From: Ignavibacteriota bacterium
GTDB taxonomy: Bacteria > Bacteroidota > Ignavibacteria > Palsa-1295
Length of the DNA stretch: 57,608 bases
Assembly: GCA_003151825.1 (NCBI GenBank)
Contig: PLYO01000021.1
Location: forward strand, 127,976 to 185,583
Direction: 5' to 3'
Every line of letters begins with the position of its first letter. The stretch's first letter is position 1. The notes under the pieces are model-generated. The model saw only the letters and a list, made by a program, of their open reading frames with translations, did not search any database and was not told the DNA's origin. The translations under genes and the position numbers were made by a program. Positions 1 to 9,773 of the stretch are shown in pieces.

Positions 1-32
1 GAGGGTTCGCGGTTCGAATCCGTGCGGGCGCA
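1..32 (+). tRNA. 3' end of a tRNA, probably tRNA-Arg (5' part outside window)
   Basis: The T-arm (stem CGCGG/CCGTG around a TTCGAAT loop) and the 3' acceptor strand CGGGCGC plus discriminator A are visible. All but one of these 32 bases match the 3' end of the complete tRNA-Arg(TCG) at 46654-46685, the difference being G at position 26. The anticodon lies before the window, so the isotype is inferred from this match. Positions 11-33 are also a candidate attachment site for the integrase at 45092-46198. Confidence 0.85.
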
Positions 33-60
33 CTATTGATCGTCGCGTGACGATCAATAG
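33..60 (+). terminator. Perfect 12-bp inverted repeat after the tRNA
   Basis: CTATTGATCGTC and GACGATCAATAG flank a GCGT loop and begin at the base after the tRNA discriminator. No U-run follows, so this may be a processing or termination hairpin, or part of the attachment region. From 61 to 222 I see no gene. Confidence 0.5.
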
Positions 61-222
61 CTTCCCATTCTCCAATCCCCGTTGTCAGGCTCCCAAGAAG
101 AATCCACTTTCATTATCTCACGAAATCTTGCTACCAAGTAAGATTACGGACTGATGCGAACAGCGATTGCCCCTTTGTAAGAGGTGTTCAGTTCCTATTT
201 CTTCTGCTTGAATAGAATCTAC

Positions 223-939
223 TCACGGCTTGAAGAAGACGGCAAGAGAGAGATCGATTGATGTTATGTGCCAGCCGCTCGCGCCGTGAAGCCCCGGATC
301 AGTGAACGGATCAAGAGGGACGTCCGGGCGAATATTGTTCAACGGCAAATCCACATTAAACATTGGTGCGATTTCCAGTCCAAACAAATCGAACTTATAT
401 CCCGCTGAAACCCTCGCTGAATATCGCATTGCACGAAGATCGCCCATCGAACTATCCACATCCTCTGCGGGAACTGGACTCGGGTGGCTAATATGCTGAA
501 AGGAATTGGATACAAGGTATTCAGCTTCCGGGGTAACTTGGAAGAATAGTCCCGAGCCAGGAACATAATAGCGCACATACGGCCCAAACGTGAAATATCT
601 CATTTGAATATTGATCTGATCGCTATTCGATGGATCGCTGGGAACCTCGTATGCGGTGAATGCCTTAAAATCAAATCCCGATTGGACGCCAATGGTAAAC
701 CCACGAATCGAAAAAATGTCGGATGAAATCGCAGCTATGAATCCAGCGCCTTTTCCACCATGGAATATGCAGCCGCATGGCGCACGGAAGGAGCCATCCT
801 GAATATTGTAACTGGCACCTGCCTCAATAGCCCATTGCGAATGGGCTGGAACTGCATACAATAGAAGAGATAGAATACCTGTAAATAATTCAAAAGGAAT
901 CCTCTGTTTCGGGTTATTCTCTACTTTCATACACTTCAA
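223..939 (-). CDS. Secreted outer-membrane-type beta-barrel protein
   Basis: The 238-residue product starts with a basic stretch and a hydrophobic signal segment (about residues 17-35, ending near AHSQ). Alternating aromatic and glycine-rich strands follow, and the last residue pattern is FFKP, with a terminal phenylalanine region usual for outer-membrane barrels. No enzyme motif is visible. It is the last gene of the copper operon and its start overlaps the copB stop by 4 bp (ATGA), which implies translational coupling. A porin-like role in metal export or envelope adaptation is inferred from position only. A PorT/OmpW-like small barrel is the nearest comparison, without a firm family. Confidence 0.6.
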   Translation of the reverse strand: MKCMKVENNPKQRIPFELFTGILSLLLYAVPAHSQWAIEAGASYNIQDGSFRAPCGCIFHGGKGAGFIAAISSDIFSIRGFTIGVQSGFDFKAFTAYEVPSDPSNSDQINIQMRYFTFGPYVRYYVPGSGLFFQVTPEAEYLVSNSFQHISHPSPVPAEDVDSSMGDLRAMRYSARVSAGYKFDLFGLEIAPMFNVDLPLNNIRPDVPLDPFTDPGLHGASGWHITSIDLSLAVFFKP

Positions 940-2972
940 AGTTTTAGAAGGCGAGCATTAATTGCTACGATCACCGTACTCATCGACATGAGTACCGCTC
1001 CCACGGCGGGAGAAAGCACAATGCCAATACCCGAGAGAACGCCAGCCGCCAGCGGGATTGCGATGATATTATATCCAGCGGCCCACCAAAGGTTTTGCAC
1101 CATCTTTTTATACGTTGCGCGCGAGAGTTCGATAAGTGCGATCACATCGTTCGGATTGTTCTTGACGAGAACAATGTCTGCGGTCTCGATTGCTACATCG
1201 GTTCCCGCTCCGATCGCGATGCCCACATCGGCCTGCGCTAATGCAGGCGCATCGTTGACGCCATCGCCAGTCATCGCAACATTCAGACCGCGCGCTTGTA
1301 CTTCCTTTATCTTTGCCGCTTTGTCTTGTGGAAGAACCTCAGCAAAATAGTTTATGATACCAAGTTCTTTTGCGACTGCTGCGGCAACTTGCTTGCTGTC
1401 ACCGGTAAGCATCATCGGCTCGATGGACATTCTGCGCAGCCGTTCCATTGCTAATTTCGATTCAGGACGAACCTGATCTCCGAGTGCAATTGCGCCCGAA
1501 ACCTGATCCCCGCTCAAAACAAATACTACGGTATGGCCTTGATCGAAGAGCGCCCTTACATCCTGCTCGGGATAGCGGAGTTGAGTATCACTTACATAAC
1601 CGGGGCTAACGACCTTGATAGCGCGACCGTTTACCATCGCTTCTGCGCCTTTGCCTGGCAGTGCATTGAACGATGAAACTTCGAGATGTTGCTTTCCTGC
1701 CCCAGCGATCGCTCGCGCGATAGGATGCTCGGACTGTGATTCGAGAGCGGCAGCGTAATTAAGAAGCTCTTCATCATTTACAAATGAGTTACCAAAGCGT
1801 AGAACTTTGATAATTCCAAATTTTCCTTCCGTTAATGTGCCGGTCTTGTCGAAAATGATCGCGCGAACGTTCCTCGCGGATTCGAATGCAGCCCGATCTC
1901 GAATGAGCAGACCATTCTTCGCTGCTATCGCGGTTGAGATCGCAACTACAAGCGGCACTGCAAGGCCAAGTGCGTGAGGGCAACAGATTACCATAACGGT
2001 AACCATTCGAGTAAGTGCATAAGAGAAAGATGAGCCAACGATTAGCCACCAAACAAGGAGCGTAGCAACTCCGCCAAGCAGGGCGATGGCAGTTAGCCAG
2101 TTTGCAGCACGGTTCGCAAGGTCCTGCGTGCGTGATTTGGACTCCTGCGCTTCTTTGACTAACTTGATGACCTGTGCGAGAAATGTTTCATCCCCAACTT
2201 TTTTGACAATAACTTCGATGGCTCCCGATCCATTGATAGATCCACCCACGACTTTGCTTCCAGTTACTTTCCCGACCGGCTTCGATTCGCCAGTCAGCAT
2301 TGATTCGTTGACAGACGTCGATCCACTTGCCACTTCACCATCGGCTGGAATTTTCTCACCAGGCCGAACGAGAAGACGATCCTCTTTCTTAACTTCTCCG
2401 AGCGGCAGGTCATGAATTTCCCGACCGTGCATGATATGAGCAACGGATGGCATCAATCGGACAAGCTCTTCGAGTGCATTCGATGCGCCGAGTACCGATT
2501 TCATCTCGATCCAATGCCCTAAAAGCATGATGTCGATCAGCGTCGCAAGTTCCCAAAAGAAATCCATACCCGCGAAACCGAATACGACTGCGGAGCTAAA
2601 GACATAAGCGGTTGTGATCGCGACAGCAATAAGCGTCATCATGCCGGGCTGTTTTTTTCGAAGCTCGTTCTCAAGACCGGTGAGGAACGGCCAGCCGCCA
2701 TAAAAAAAGACGACGCTGGAAAACGCGAACAGGACATACTGGCTGCCTTCAAATGCGAATTTCAGTCCCAGCCAGGTCTGAACTTGCTCCGAGAGTAAAA
2801 GAATAGGGACAGTAATCGCAAGACTAATCCAGAAACGCCGCCGAAAATCCGCGATCATTGCACCGTGATCGTGCCCGCCATGATCGTGTTTGCTGTGGTC
2901 GTGGCCGGAGTGACCGTGTTCGACATGACCGTGATCCATGTGATTGTGCTCTGAATGAGAGGTGTGGTTCAT
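936..2972 (-). CDS. copB: Copper-translocating P1B-type ATPase, CopB-like
   Basis: This inner-membrane pump would export Cu from the cytoplasm using ATP. The start at 2972 is chosen because it begins a His-rich tail (residues 1-37, many HxH pairs) in place of a CxxC heavy-metal domain; a longer upstream extension would run into cusA. Visible motifs are TGES (about 227-230), the transmembrane metal site CPH (331-333), the phosphorylation site DKTGT (375-379) and TGDGVND near residue 590. CPH rather than CPC is the mark of the P1B-3 (CopB) subgroup, known for Cu(II)/Cu(I). It follows cusA by 34 bp and overlaps the next gene by 4 bp. Confidence 0.93.
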   Translation of the reverse strand: MNHTSHSEHNHMDHGHVEHGHSGHDHSKHDHGGHDHGAMIADFRRRFWISLAITVPILLLSEQVQTWLGLKFAFEGSQYVLFAFSSVVFFYGGWPFLTGLENELRKKQPGMMTLIAVAITTAYVFSSAVVFGFAGMDFFWELATLIDIMLLGHWIEMKSVLGASNALEELVRLMPSVAHIMHGREIHDLPLGEVKKEDRLLVRPGEKIPADGEVASGSTSVNESMLTGESKPVGKVTGSKVVGGSINGSGAIEVIVKKVGDETFLAQVIKLVKEAQESKSRTQDLANRAANWLTAIALLGGVATLLVWWLIVGSSFSYALTRMVTVMVICCPHALGLAVPLVVAISTAIAAKNGLLIRDRAAFESARNVRAIIFDKTGTLTEGKFGIIKVLRFGNSFVNDEELLNYAAALESQSEHPIARAIAGAGKQHLEVSSFNALPGKGAEAMVNGRAIKVVSPGYVSDTQLRYPEQDVRALFDQGHTVVFVLSGDQVSGAIALGDQVRPESKLAMERLRRMSIEPMMLTGDSKQVAAAVAKELGIINYFAEVLPQDKAAKIKEVQARGLNVAMTGDGVNDAPALAQADVGIAIGAGTDVAIETADIVLVKNNPNDVIALIELSRATYKKMVQNLWWAAGYNIIAIPLAAGVLSGIGIVLSPAVGAVLMSMSTVIVAINARLLKL

Positions 2973-3006
2973 GATATGAGATAAGCCAAGTGATAAGAAG
3001 TAAAAT

Positions 3007-6000
3007 TTAGTGGTGCATCCAGTTCGCCATTGCGCTTGCTTGGAGCGTTCCCTTACGGAGCGCGCGGAGTTTAAGGAGGTAAAAAATGATTGGGGTGACG
3101 ATGAGCACATGAATGGCACTTGTCAGCATTCCACCGATCATAGGCGCAGCGATCGGTTTCATCACATCCGCGCCGGTTCCGGTCGAATAGAGGATTGGAA
3201 TCAGGCCGAGCATAGCCGTGAAGACCGTCATAAGTTTGGGCCGCAGCCGGAGCACCGCGCCTTCCATTGTCGCATCATAAATGTCTTCGGGCGTAAGCAC
3301 TCCGCCTTTCGCCGTGAGCTTTTTATCTAATGCCTCATGCAGATAGACGACCATGACGACGCCCGTCTCTGTCGCCACGCCATAGAGAGCGATAAACCCG
3401 ACCCATACTGCTACGGACCAATTCATTCCGAGAATCGCGATGAGAAACACGCCGCCAATAAGAGCGAAAGGCACACTGAGCATGACCACGCCAGCTTCCT
3501 TGAAATCGCGGAGGGTAAAATAAAGCAAGAGGAAAATTACCAAAAAGACAAGCGGGATCAGGAACTTGAGTTGCGATGCCGCGTGCTCTTGCTGTTCGTA
3601 CTGGCCACTCCACAAAAGCGTATAGCCAGGTGGAATTTCCAAATTCTTCGAAAGAACAGATTTGGCTTCGGCAACAAAGCTTCCCATGTCTCGGCCCCGA
3701 ACATTCAGATACACGACGGAGCGAAGCAGTGCATTTTCACTCTCGACCATTGCCGGACCGTCTTTGATCTCGATGGTCGCAAGGTCTCCAAGCGGTACAT
3801 ATTGGAACTGCGAGATCGGAAGCGGTGAAAAAAGACTGGACTGAATACTTGATCCTGAAACGGCTGTTGTACTTGGCTTTGCAATTTGGGAAGTTTGTCC
3901 CCCATCATTAGAAGCACCCATTCCACCATTCATGTCAGTTGTTGAGGCACGCTGCTCGTCACCAGCCGAACCCATTCCAGACCCCGCTTGACTCGTAGGC
4001 AAGGATGCGCCAGAATGAACGGGAACCGAGATAGACACCGGCAAGTCTCGTAGTTCCTCAATAGAACCGCGAAAACCCTGCATGTATCGCACGGTGATCG
4101 GAAACCGCTCGCGCCCCTGAACGATAGTTCCGCCGTTCTCGCCACCAATTGCGCTTTCAATGATCTCATTGATCGAGGCAGGCGTAAGACCGTATAATCT
4201 TGCCGCTTCTGGCTTCAACTTTATTTCCAGAAATGATCCTCCCTTGACACGCTCTGCCGCAACATCCGCAGCACCCTGAATGGGACGGAGCAAACGTTCG
4301 GCTTGGGTTGCAAGCTTGTCGAGTGTATCCAGATTATTGCCAAAAATCTTAAGTCCAAGATCCGTGCGGACGCCGGTCGTCAGCATATTGATCCGGTTGA
4401 TGATCGGCTGTGTCCAACCGAGCGCGACTCCCGGCATTTGAAGTTCGCGGTTAAGATCATCGACGATTTTCTCCTTTGTTATTCCGATTCTCCACTGTGC
4501 TCGCGGTTTGAGCAGGATGATCGTTTCGATCATGGACTGTGGCGCGGGATCGGTTGCCGTCTCTGCCTTCCCGACCTTTCCGAGCACTTGCTCAACTTCG
4601 GGATAGCTCTTGATGATCGCGTCTTGTGCCTGAAGAATACGCGTGGCCTCGGTCATGGAAGTGCTCGGCACAAGCAGCGGCATGAAGAGTAAACTTCCCT
4701 CATCGAGTGGTGGCATGAATTCGCTTCCAAGATGAAGTGCGATCGGAATCGCAACTGCAAGCGCAAGTGCGTTGATCGCGATTGAAGTTTTCTTATGGTG
4801 GAGCGCCCAAGCCAGCGTAGGACGGTAGATTTTCTGTGCCAGCCGCGAGACCGGGTTCTTCTCTTCCGGTCGCATTTTGCCACGCATTAGTAGAGTCATA
4901 AGGACAGGAACGAGTGTGATGGAGACCAGCGCGCTGCCCAAGAGAGAGAATGTTTTTGTAAATGCGAGCGGATGAAACAGCTTGCCATCCTGACCTGTGA
5001 GTAGGAACACAGGCAGGAAGCTTACGACAATGATGATAAGAGAAAAGAAGATCGGGCGCGCCACTTGCTGTGCGCTACGGATCACAACGGCGCGGTAATC
5101 ATACTCTGCCCCATCCTTTTCTTTTTGTGCCTGTGCTTCGGCGAGGTGCCGGTACGCATTTTCGAGGAGCACGATCGAACCATCGACGAGCACACCAATG
5201 CCGATCGCGATACCACCGAGCGACATGATGTTCGAGGTTATCCCGAATATCCGCATGAGAATAAATGCAATGAGTACCGATATTGGAATTTCGATCACAA
5301 TTCTTAGCGCGCTCGGAAGGTGGAATAGGAAGATCAGAATGACGATCGTCACAATAATCGCTTCTTCGATGAGCGTGTGTTCCAGAGTCGCAACAGAGGC
5401 TTCTATAAGTTCAGAACGATCGTATGCTGTCTTGATCGTTACACCTTTTGGAAGTCCGGTGGATAGTTCTACAATGCGTGCTTTTACCCGGTCGATCACA
5501 TCCTTGGCGTTTTCGCCGGTACGCATGACCACGATACCCCCAGTCACTTCACCTGTGCCGTTCTTTTCGAGCGAGCCTCGGCGCGGCGCGGCGCCGATCG
5601 TAACATCCGCAACGTTCCCAAGCGGAATCGAGACGCCATTATTCGTGGCGACGGTCACGGTACGAAAGTTCTCAATGGAAGTAAAGTATCCCTCACCGCG
5701 AACAAAGTTCTCCTGCCCGTTTATCTCGACGATTCTTCCCCCAACCGCATTGTTCGAGCGCGTTACTGCCCGCGTAACAGCATCGAGTGTGACACCATAG
5801 AGCTGCATTTTCCGGGGATCGAGATTGACCTGATATTCGCGCACGTATCCTCCAACGGAAGCAACCTCGGCTACTCCCTCGACCGATTGAAGCTGCAACT
5901 TGATGAACCAGTCCTGGATCGCGCGCAACGTGCCGAGATCGTATCCATTCCCTTCGACAGTGTACCAAAAGACATGGCCAACGCCGGTTCCATCAGGACC

Positions 6001-6387
6001 CAATTGCGTTTTCGTACCTGCGGGTAAGGAAGATTGAACAGTTGCAAGCTTTTCGAGCACCCGGCTTCGCGCCCAATAGGGATCGATCTTGTCTTCGAAA
6101 ATGACATAGACGAAGCTCATGCCAAACATCGAAGTCGCGCGGACGGCCTTGACACCCGCCAATCCCTGAAGCGCGGTGACGAGCGGGAACGTTACCTGAT
6201 CTTCGACGATCTGCGGCGAGCGTCCCATGTATTCCGAGAATACAATAACCTGATTCTCCGAGAGATCGGGAATTGCATCGAGCGGCGTCGTTGCGATAGC
6301 CCACACACCCACGCCTGCAATAATCAGGTAGAGTGCAATCACGATGGCGCGATGGCCCGCGCTCCATTCAACTATGCGTTCGATCAT
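3007..6387 (-). CDS. cusA: Heavy-metal RND efflux pump, CusA/CzcA family
   Basis: This is the inner-membrane, proton-driven pump of a Cus-type tripartite Cu(I)/Ag(I) exporter, partner of CusB and CusC encoded upstream in the same operon. The N-terminus (MIERIVEWS, then [15 protein letters not shown]) and the repeated long hydrophobic clusters fit the family. At 1126 residues it is about 80 longer than a usual CusA. The extra length is a low-complexity stretch rich in Ser, Gly, Thr and Met near residues 793-855, just before the [11 protein letters not shown] strand of the second periplasmic lobe. It starts 8 bp after cusF. Confidence 0.95.
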   Translation of the reverse strand: MIERIVEWSAGHRAIVIALYLIIAGVGVWAIATTPLDAIPDLSENQVIVFSEYMGRSPQIVEDQVTFPLVTALQGLAGVKAVRATSMFGMSFVYVIFEDKIDPYWARSRVLEKLATVQSSLPAGTKTQLGPDGTGVGHVFWYTVEGNGYDLGTLRAIQDWFIKLQLQSVEGVAEVASVGGYVREYQVNLDPRKMQLYGVTLDAVTRAVTRSNNAVGGRIVEINGQENFVRGEGYFTSIENFRTVTVATNNGVSIPLGNVADVTIGAAPRRGSLEKNGTGEVTGGIVVMRTGENAKDVIDRVKARIVELSTGLPKGVTIKTAYDRSELIEASVATLEHTLIEEAIIVTIVILIFLFHLPSALRIVIEIPISVLIAFILMRIFGITSNIMSLGGIAIGIGVLVDGSIVLLENAYRHLAEAQAQKEKDGAEYDYRAVVIRSAQQVARPIFFSLIIIVVSFLPVFLLTGQDGKLFHPLAFTKTFSLLGSALVSITLVPVLMTLLMRGKMRPEEKNPVSRLAQKIYRPTLAWALHHKKTSIAINALALAVAIPIALHLGSEFMPPLDEGSLLFMPLLVPSTSMTEATRILQAQDAIIKSYPEVEQVLGKVGKAETATDPAPQSMIETIILLKPRAQWRIGITKEKIVDDLNRELQMPGVALGWTQPIINRINMLTTGVRTDLGLKIFGNNLDTLDKLATQAERLLRPIQGAADVAAERVKGGSFLEIKLKPEAARLYGLTPASINEIIESAIGGENGGTIVQGRERFPITVRYMQGFRGSIEELRDLPVSISVPVHSGASLPTSQAGSGMGSAGDEQRASTTDMNGGMGASNDGGQTSQIAKPSTTAVSGSSIQSSLFSPLPISQFQYVPLGDLATIEIKDGPAMVESENALLRSVVYLNVRGRDMGSFVAEAKSVLSKNLEIPPGYTLLWSGQYEQQEHAASQLKFLIPLVFLVIFLLLYFTLRDFKEAGVVMLSVPFALIGGVFLIAILGMNWSVAVWVGFIALYGVATETGVVMVVYLHEALDKKLTAKGGVLTPEDIYDATMEGAVLRLRPKLMTVFTAMLGLIPILYSTGTGADVMKPIAAPMIGGMLTSAIHVLIVTPIIFYLLKLRALRKGTLQASAMANWMHH

Positions 6388-6395
6388 GGTTATGG

Positions 6396-6746
6396 TTAAT
6401 GATTCGGCATCGGTATAATATTGGTCACCACATAATTCCCTTCGCCCCGATCCTGCAAGGTAAAAGTAACGGAATCGCCCACGGCCACTTCGTGCAGAGC
6501 GGCCGAGTCCGAAACCGGATATTCCATCGTCATCGCGTCCATGATGTTTGGAATAGTATTGTGGTCAAGCGTGATGCTCTTCGTAGCGGTGTCGATGGCA
6601 CGGACGATGGCCTTCCCTTGCCCTTCCTTAACGGCGGTGGCGACTGCCTTCATGGTGTCAGCGGGAGGTTGTGCCTGTTCCTGCTTCGAGCAGGACGTAA
6701 GAAGCATGACGCTTGCTATTGCGAATAGAGTGGTTAGTTTTGTCAT
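6396..6746 (-). CDS. cusF: CusF-like periplasmic copper-binding lipoprotein
   Basis: The 116-residue product has a lipoprotein signal with lipobox LLTSC (Cys19), so it is probably membrane-anchored in the periplasm. The C-terminal 70 residues form a CusF domain. The metal loop reads DHNTIPNIMDAMTM, giving ligands His62, Met72 and Met74. The Trp that caps copper in E. coli CusF aligns with Met69. It would hand Cu(I) or Ag(I) to CusB/CusA. A second CusF domain is fused to CusB in this operon, so two metallochaperone units serve one pump. Confidence 0.88.
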   Translation of the reverse strand: MTKLTTLFAIASVMLLTSCSKQEQAQPPADTMKAVATAVKEGQGKAIVRAIDTATKSITLDHNTIPNIMDAMTMEYPVSDSAALHEVAVGDSVTFTLQDRGEGNYVVTNIIPMPNH

Positions 6747-6785
6747 GGTTATGTGTAGGTTAGTCTGGATTTGGTTAGTGATGCG

Positions 6786-7322
6786 TTAATGTCGTTCCCG
6801 GCTCTCACCTCCGGGATTGGCGTCGTTCATTTGCTGTATTTCCGAATCCGGCAGGTGCGGCAGCTTGCGGATGAAGAGCACGTACTTCCAGCTTTCGCTG
6901 TCGTTACGCGCTGGTCCCCAAGCCGGCATTCCGGTCAGACGAATGCCATTGTGAATGATGTAGTAGAGTTCGCCGTCCGTCAAATTTTGCACCTGCGTGC
7001 CGCGAATATCGGGCGGTTTGGGATAGAGGTTTTTCCCGACATCAGTAAGTCCACTGCCGTTATTCGCATGGCAAAGCGCGCAATTATCTTCGTAACGGTT
7101 CCGCGCCCCGCGAAGCAAATCCTCCGAGGCCGTGAAGGGATTTTTTTCCTCTTTCGCCTTCGATGGAATCGAAAGGGCGAGCGATGTTCGCGCAAGGAAT
7201 GCTTCGAGCGCCGAGGGCTGGTCCCGTGCTGAAAAGCCCCCGCTCATCCAGCGTACGAGCCAGATTATGAGGCCCGCCAAGACAGCGAGAATAACGATAA
7301 GTATGATCGTGCTTCGTTTCAT
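6786..7322 (-). CDS. Membrane-anchored c-type cytochrome
   Basis: The 178-residue product has an N-terminal membrane anchor (about 5-26) and one haem-binding CALCH site (81-85). A likely axial Met lies in GMPAWG (Met132), matching the class I cytochrome c fold (Cytochrome_CBB3-like). It faces the periplasm. Sitting 9 bp after the cupredoxin-barrel gene and 39 bp before cusF, it may pass electrons to or from the cupredoxins, for example in keeping copper in one oxidation state; that role is inference from context. Confidence 0.88.
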   Translation of the reverse strand: MKRSTIILIVILAVLAGLIIWLVRWMSGGFSARDQPSALEAFLARTSLALSIPSKAKEEKNPFTASEDLLRGARNRYEDNCALCHANNGSGLTDVGKNLYPKPPDIRGTQVQNLTDGELYYIIHNGIRLTGMPAWGPARNDSESWKYVLFIRKLPHLPDSEIQQMNDANPGGESRERH

Positions 7323-7331
7323 TTCCTCTCC

Positions 7332-9125
7332 TTACATATTCAGGCTGGCAAGACTCGGATGAATGGAAAAATAAACTTCATACGCCGCCGGATGTTCGGT
7401 GTATAGTGGCGCGAGCGATGGCGGAACGAAATTGAGCGTGCCCTGCGCGCCGAGATCGAAATCCATCCCTGCCGTTCGAAAGAGATTGCGCGTAAATCCA
7501 AGCGTCACCGCTTCCACATCGTTGATCTTGTTCGGATCTTGAGCAAGGACGAGTTCACCATTCGATTTTTGAACATATTCGGCGCGGCCGTAAGCGCTCC
7601 AGCTTTTCCAATTATATTGCGATTCGAGCAGGAGCGCATCCATGCTTTGGCCGTTTACCTCGTGGTTCAGCCCCCACACCGCCGTGGTGGACCACCAATT
7701 CATGTTCGCATATTGCTTGGTGTAGATTGCCGAGGCCGTCGTGCGGACGACGTCGATTCCATCACCTTCGGGATTTTTTATTAGCCCGCTGGAGACTTGT
7801 AGCGCAATATCCTTCGTGGGATTGAACGAGAGCCTGCCGCTATAGGAATTTAGCTTCAGTGTATCGAAATCGTAACGGTTCTCGTCCGGCTCGCTTCCAT
7901 TGAAGTAGGAGCCTTCGAGCTTCCAGTTCCCAAGCGAAATGCCCGCGGTCGCAACTCCGAAGGTGATGTGTGTCGCGTCCTCCCAGTGATGCCCGATGGG
8001 AGCATTCGGATTCGACATCGCACTCGGCCGGTGCATAAAAACAGGCGGCCCAAGCGCCGGCTCGCCCGGATACCCTAAATAAACATACGCGGATGATTTA
8101 TCCGAAAGCTTCTGGCTGTATGCGACCGAAACCTCATCGAATAAATCGTGCGGATGCTGCGCATCGACGAGCTTCGCGCCATGCCAGGTCTCGCCGGTTT
8201 GAAGCAGCAACGGGTATCCCTGCCCACCGATCGTAAGCGGGTCGAGGCTCATCATAAGATGCGCGGTGAACTGGCCATCCATACCAACGTTATGTTCGGC
8301 CATTCCCATGAACCAATTCGGTGCGTCGAAGCGGTGGCTGCCGCGCGGCCCGCCCTGCCAGTCATAGCGCGGCATAATATCGCCATGCAGCATCAGCATC
8401 CAGTCGCCCGCCTGCTGCATCGCCATATACTCCGGCGAGGAAGCGGGCTGCCAGCTCGTGCCGGAACCTTCCTGTGCCATTGGTTCCGTCAGCAGAATGC
8501 CGCTCATGTTCATTTTACCTCCCACTCCACTCATTGCGACGCTCATGCTCGCATGCATCATCTCGTCCATTGTGGCGCCAGCTTGCGTGACAACCATCCA
8601 TCCCCTCATGCCTTTGACCGCATGATCGCGGTAGCTGCAGAAATAAGGATAATATCCCGGCATGAGCGCCCGAATTGTGATCTCTTCCGCCGAATATTGG
8701 TCGTTCTCCGAATAGAGTTGCCGAGTGGTTCCCACCGTTCCCGCTGTATCCGGTATTAGGACACCGCCGAAGCGCATGTCATGCGGCATGTCGTCGTCCA
8801 CATTTGCGAAGAGAATTTGCACGGTCGCGCCCGCATGAACGACAAGCGTCGGATTCCGCAAACCCTGAATCCGATACGAGAGCATGTCGTCATCTGGCCC
8901 GGTGCGGACAACAATCGTATCCGCGCTGCCCGCAAGAATCAGCGCATTATCGGATACTTGAAGTTTCGGCTGAGCGGCTTCTATGGATTCGAACTGCGCC
9001 TTTGGAATCGTGCGCTCGTGGCTTTCGATCAGGGTAAAAGGCGTACCCTGAGCGAATGCTGTCCGAGCAAGCATCGGCATTATGACGATGGTTACTAGTT
9101 TGGTTATGTTATTTAAGGTTTTCAT
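7332..9125 (-). CDS. Cupredoxin fused to an outer-membrane-type domain
   Basis: The product has 597 residues. After a signal peptide (1-26), residues 30-185 form a cupredoxin domain with a type-1-like copper set: His115 (MPHDM), Cys163 (YFCSYRD), His168 and Met173 (KGMRG). A Met-rich linker follows (about 185-215). Residues about 215-597 are rich in aromatic, Gly and antiparallel-strand patterns like an outer-membrane barrel, with further His and Met clusters. The first domain is paralogous to the free-standing cupredoxin encoded just upstream. It could bind or oxidise copper at the cell surface. No multicopper oxidase trinuclear motifs are seen. Confidence 0.75.
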   Translation of the reverse strand: MKTLNNITKLVTIVIMPMLARTAFAQGTPFTLIESHERTIPKAQFESIEAAQPKLQVSDNALILAGSADTIVVRTGPDDDMLSYRIQGLRNPTLVVHAGATVQILFANVDDDMPHDMRFGGVLIPDTAGTVGTTRQLYSENDQYSAEEITIRALMPGYYPYFCSYRDHAVKGMRGWMVVTQAGATMDEMMHASMSVAMSGVGGKMNMSGILLTEPMAQEGSGTSWQPASSPEYMAMQQAGDWMLMLHGDIMPRYDWQGGPRGSHRFDAPNWFMGMAEHNVGMDGQFTAHLMMSLDPLTIGGQGYPLLLQTGETWHGAKLVDAQHPHDLFDEVSVAYSQKLSDKSSAYVYLGYPGEPALGPPVFMHRPSAMSNPNAPIGHHWEDATHITFGVATAGISLGNWKLEGSYFNGSEPDENRYDFDTLKLNSYSGRLSFNPTKDIALQVSSGLIKNPEGDGIDVVRTTASAIYTKQYANMNWWSTTAVWGLNHEVNGQSMDALLLESQYNWKSWSAYGRAEYVQKSNGELVLAQDPNKINDVEAVTLGFTRNLFRTAGMDFDLGAQGTLNFVPPSLAPLYTEHPAAYEVYFSIHPSLASLNM

Positions 9126-9162
9126 TTGGTAAGTTGCATTTACAAGAAAAAGACATTTTTAT

Positions 9163-9753
9163 TTATTGTGCCCGCATCATTTCCGGCATGGTTGCGTCAG
9201 AGTTCAAGACAATGATCGCCCCTTGCATTCCATTTTTTGCATGGCTGCCGATACTGCAGTAATAGATGCATCTGTTCGGCGTGAGCGCGCGAATCGTGAT
9301 CGCCTCCGCCGAGAAGGTGTTGCCGCTCGCGCGCTCGAGACGGATGGTTCCCACCGTACCCGCAGTGTCCGGCGGCTTGACGCTGCCGATGCGAAGGTCG
9401 TGCGGCGCATCGCCATCGGTATTGACGAAAAGAAGATGCACCGTTGCGCCCGCGCGAAGCACAAGCGCGGGGTTGCGAATGCCATGGATGCGATACGACT
9501 CATTGTCGTCCTCGGGCCCGGTGGTCACCAGGAGCGATCCAGATGCGCCCATCAGCACGATACCCTTTCCGTCCGTGGTAGTCATCGGTTTCGCTTCGGC
9601 ACTCTGTAATTCCGCAAGCTCCGCTTTTGTAAGCGTTTGCCGGTGCGTTTCCGTTACGACAAAGGGAGCTTTTTGTGCATATACGGAAAGTGGAAGGAGC
9701 AGAAAGCAACCGCCCATTACCAGAAGTTTGATTTGATTTCTTCGTGTGTTCAT
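9163..9753 (-). CDS. Secreted cupredoxin-domain protein
   Basis: The 196-residue product has a signal peptide ending near VYAQ (residue 27) and a single cupredoxin domain. Candidate copper ligands are His118 (APHDL), Cys166 (YYCSIGS), His171 and Met176 (NGMQG), the usual His-Cys-His-Met set of blue copper proteins. It aligns along its length with the N-terminal domain of the next gene, including shared PPDTAGTVGT and EEITIRAL-type blocks, so the two arose by duplication. A periplasmic copper buffer or electron carrier is likely. Confidence 0.82.
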   Translation of the reverse strand: MNTRRNQIKLLVMGGCFLLLPLSVYAQKAPFVVTETHRQTLTKAELAELQSAEAKPMTTTDGKGIVLMGASGSLLVTTGPEDDNESYRIHGIRNPALVLRAGATVHLLFVNTDGDAPHDLRIGSVKPPDTAGTVGTIRLERASGNTFSAEAITIRALTPNRCIYYCSIGSHAKNGMQGAIIVLNSDATMPEMMRAQ

Positions 9754-9773
9754 TCGTATTGTTGTTCTATTTG

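Noticed and set aside
3010..6399. Several plus-strand frames of 60-200 codons opposite cusA
   Set aside because: They mirror the codon structure of cusA and have no plausible starts or domains.
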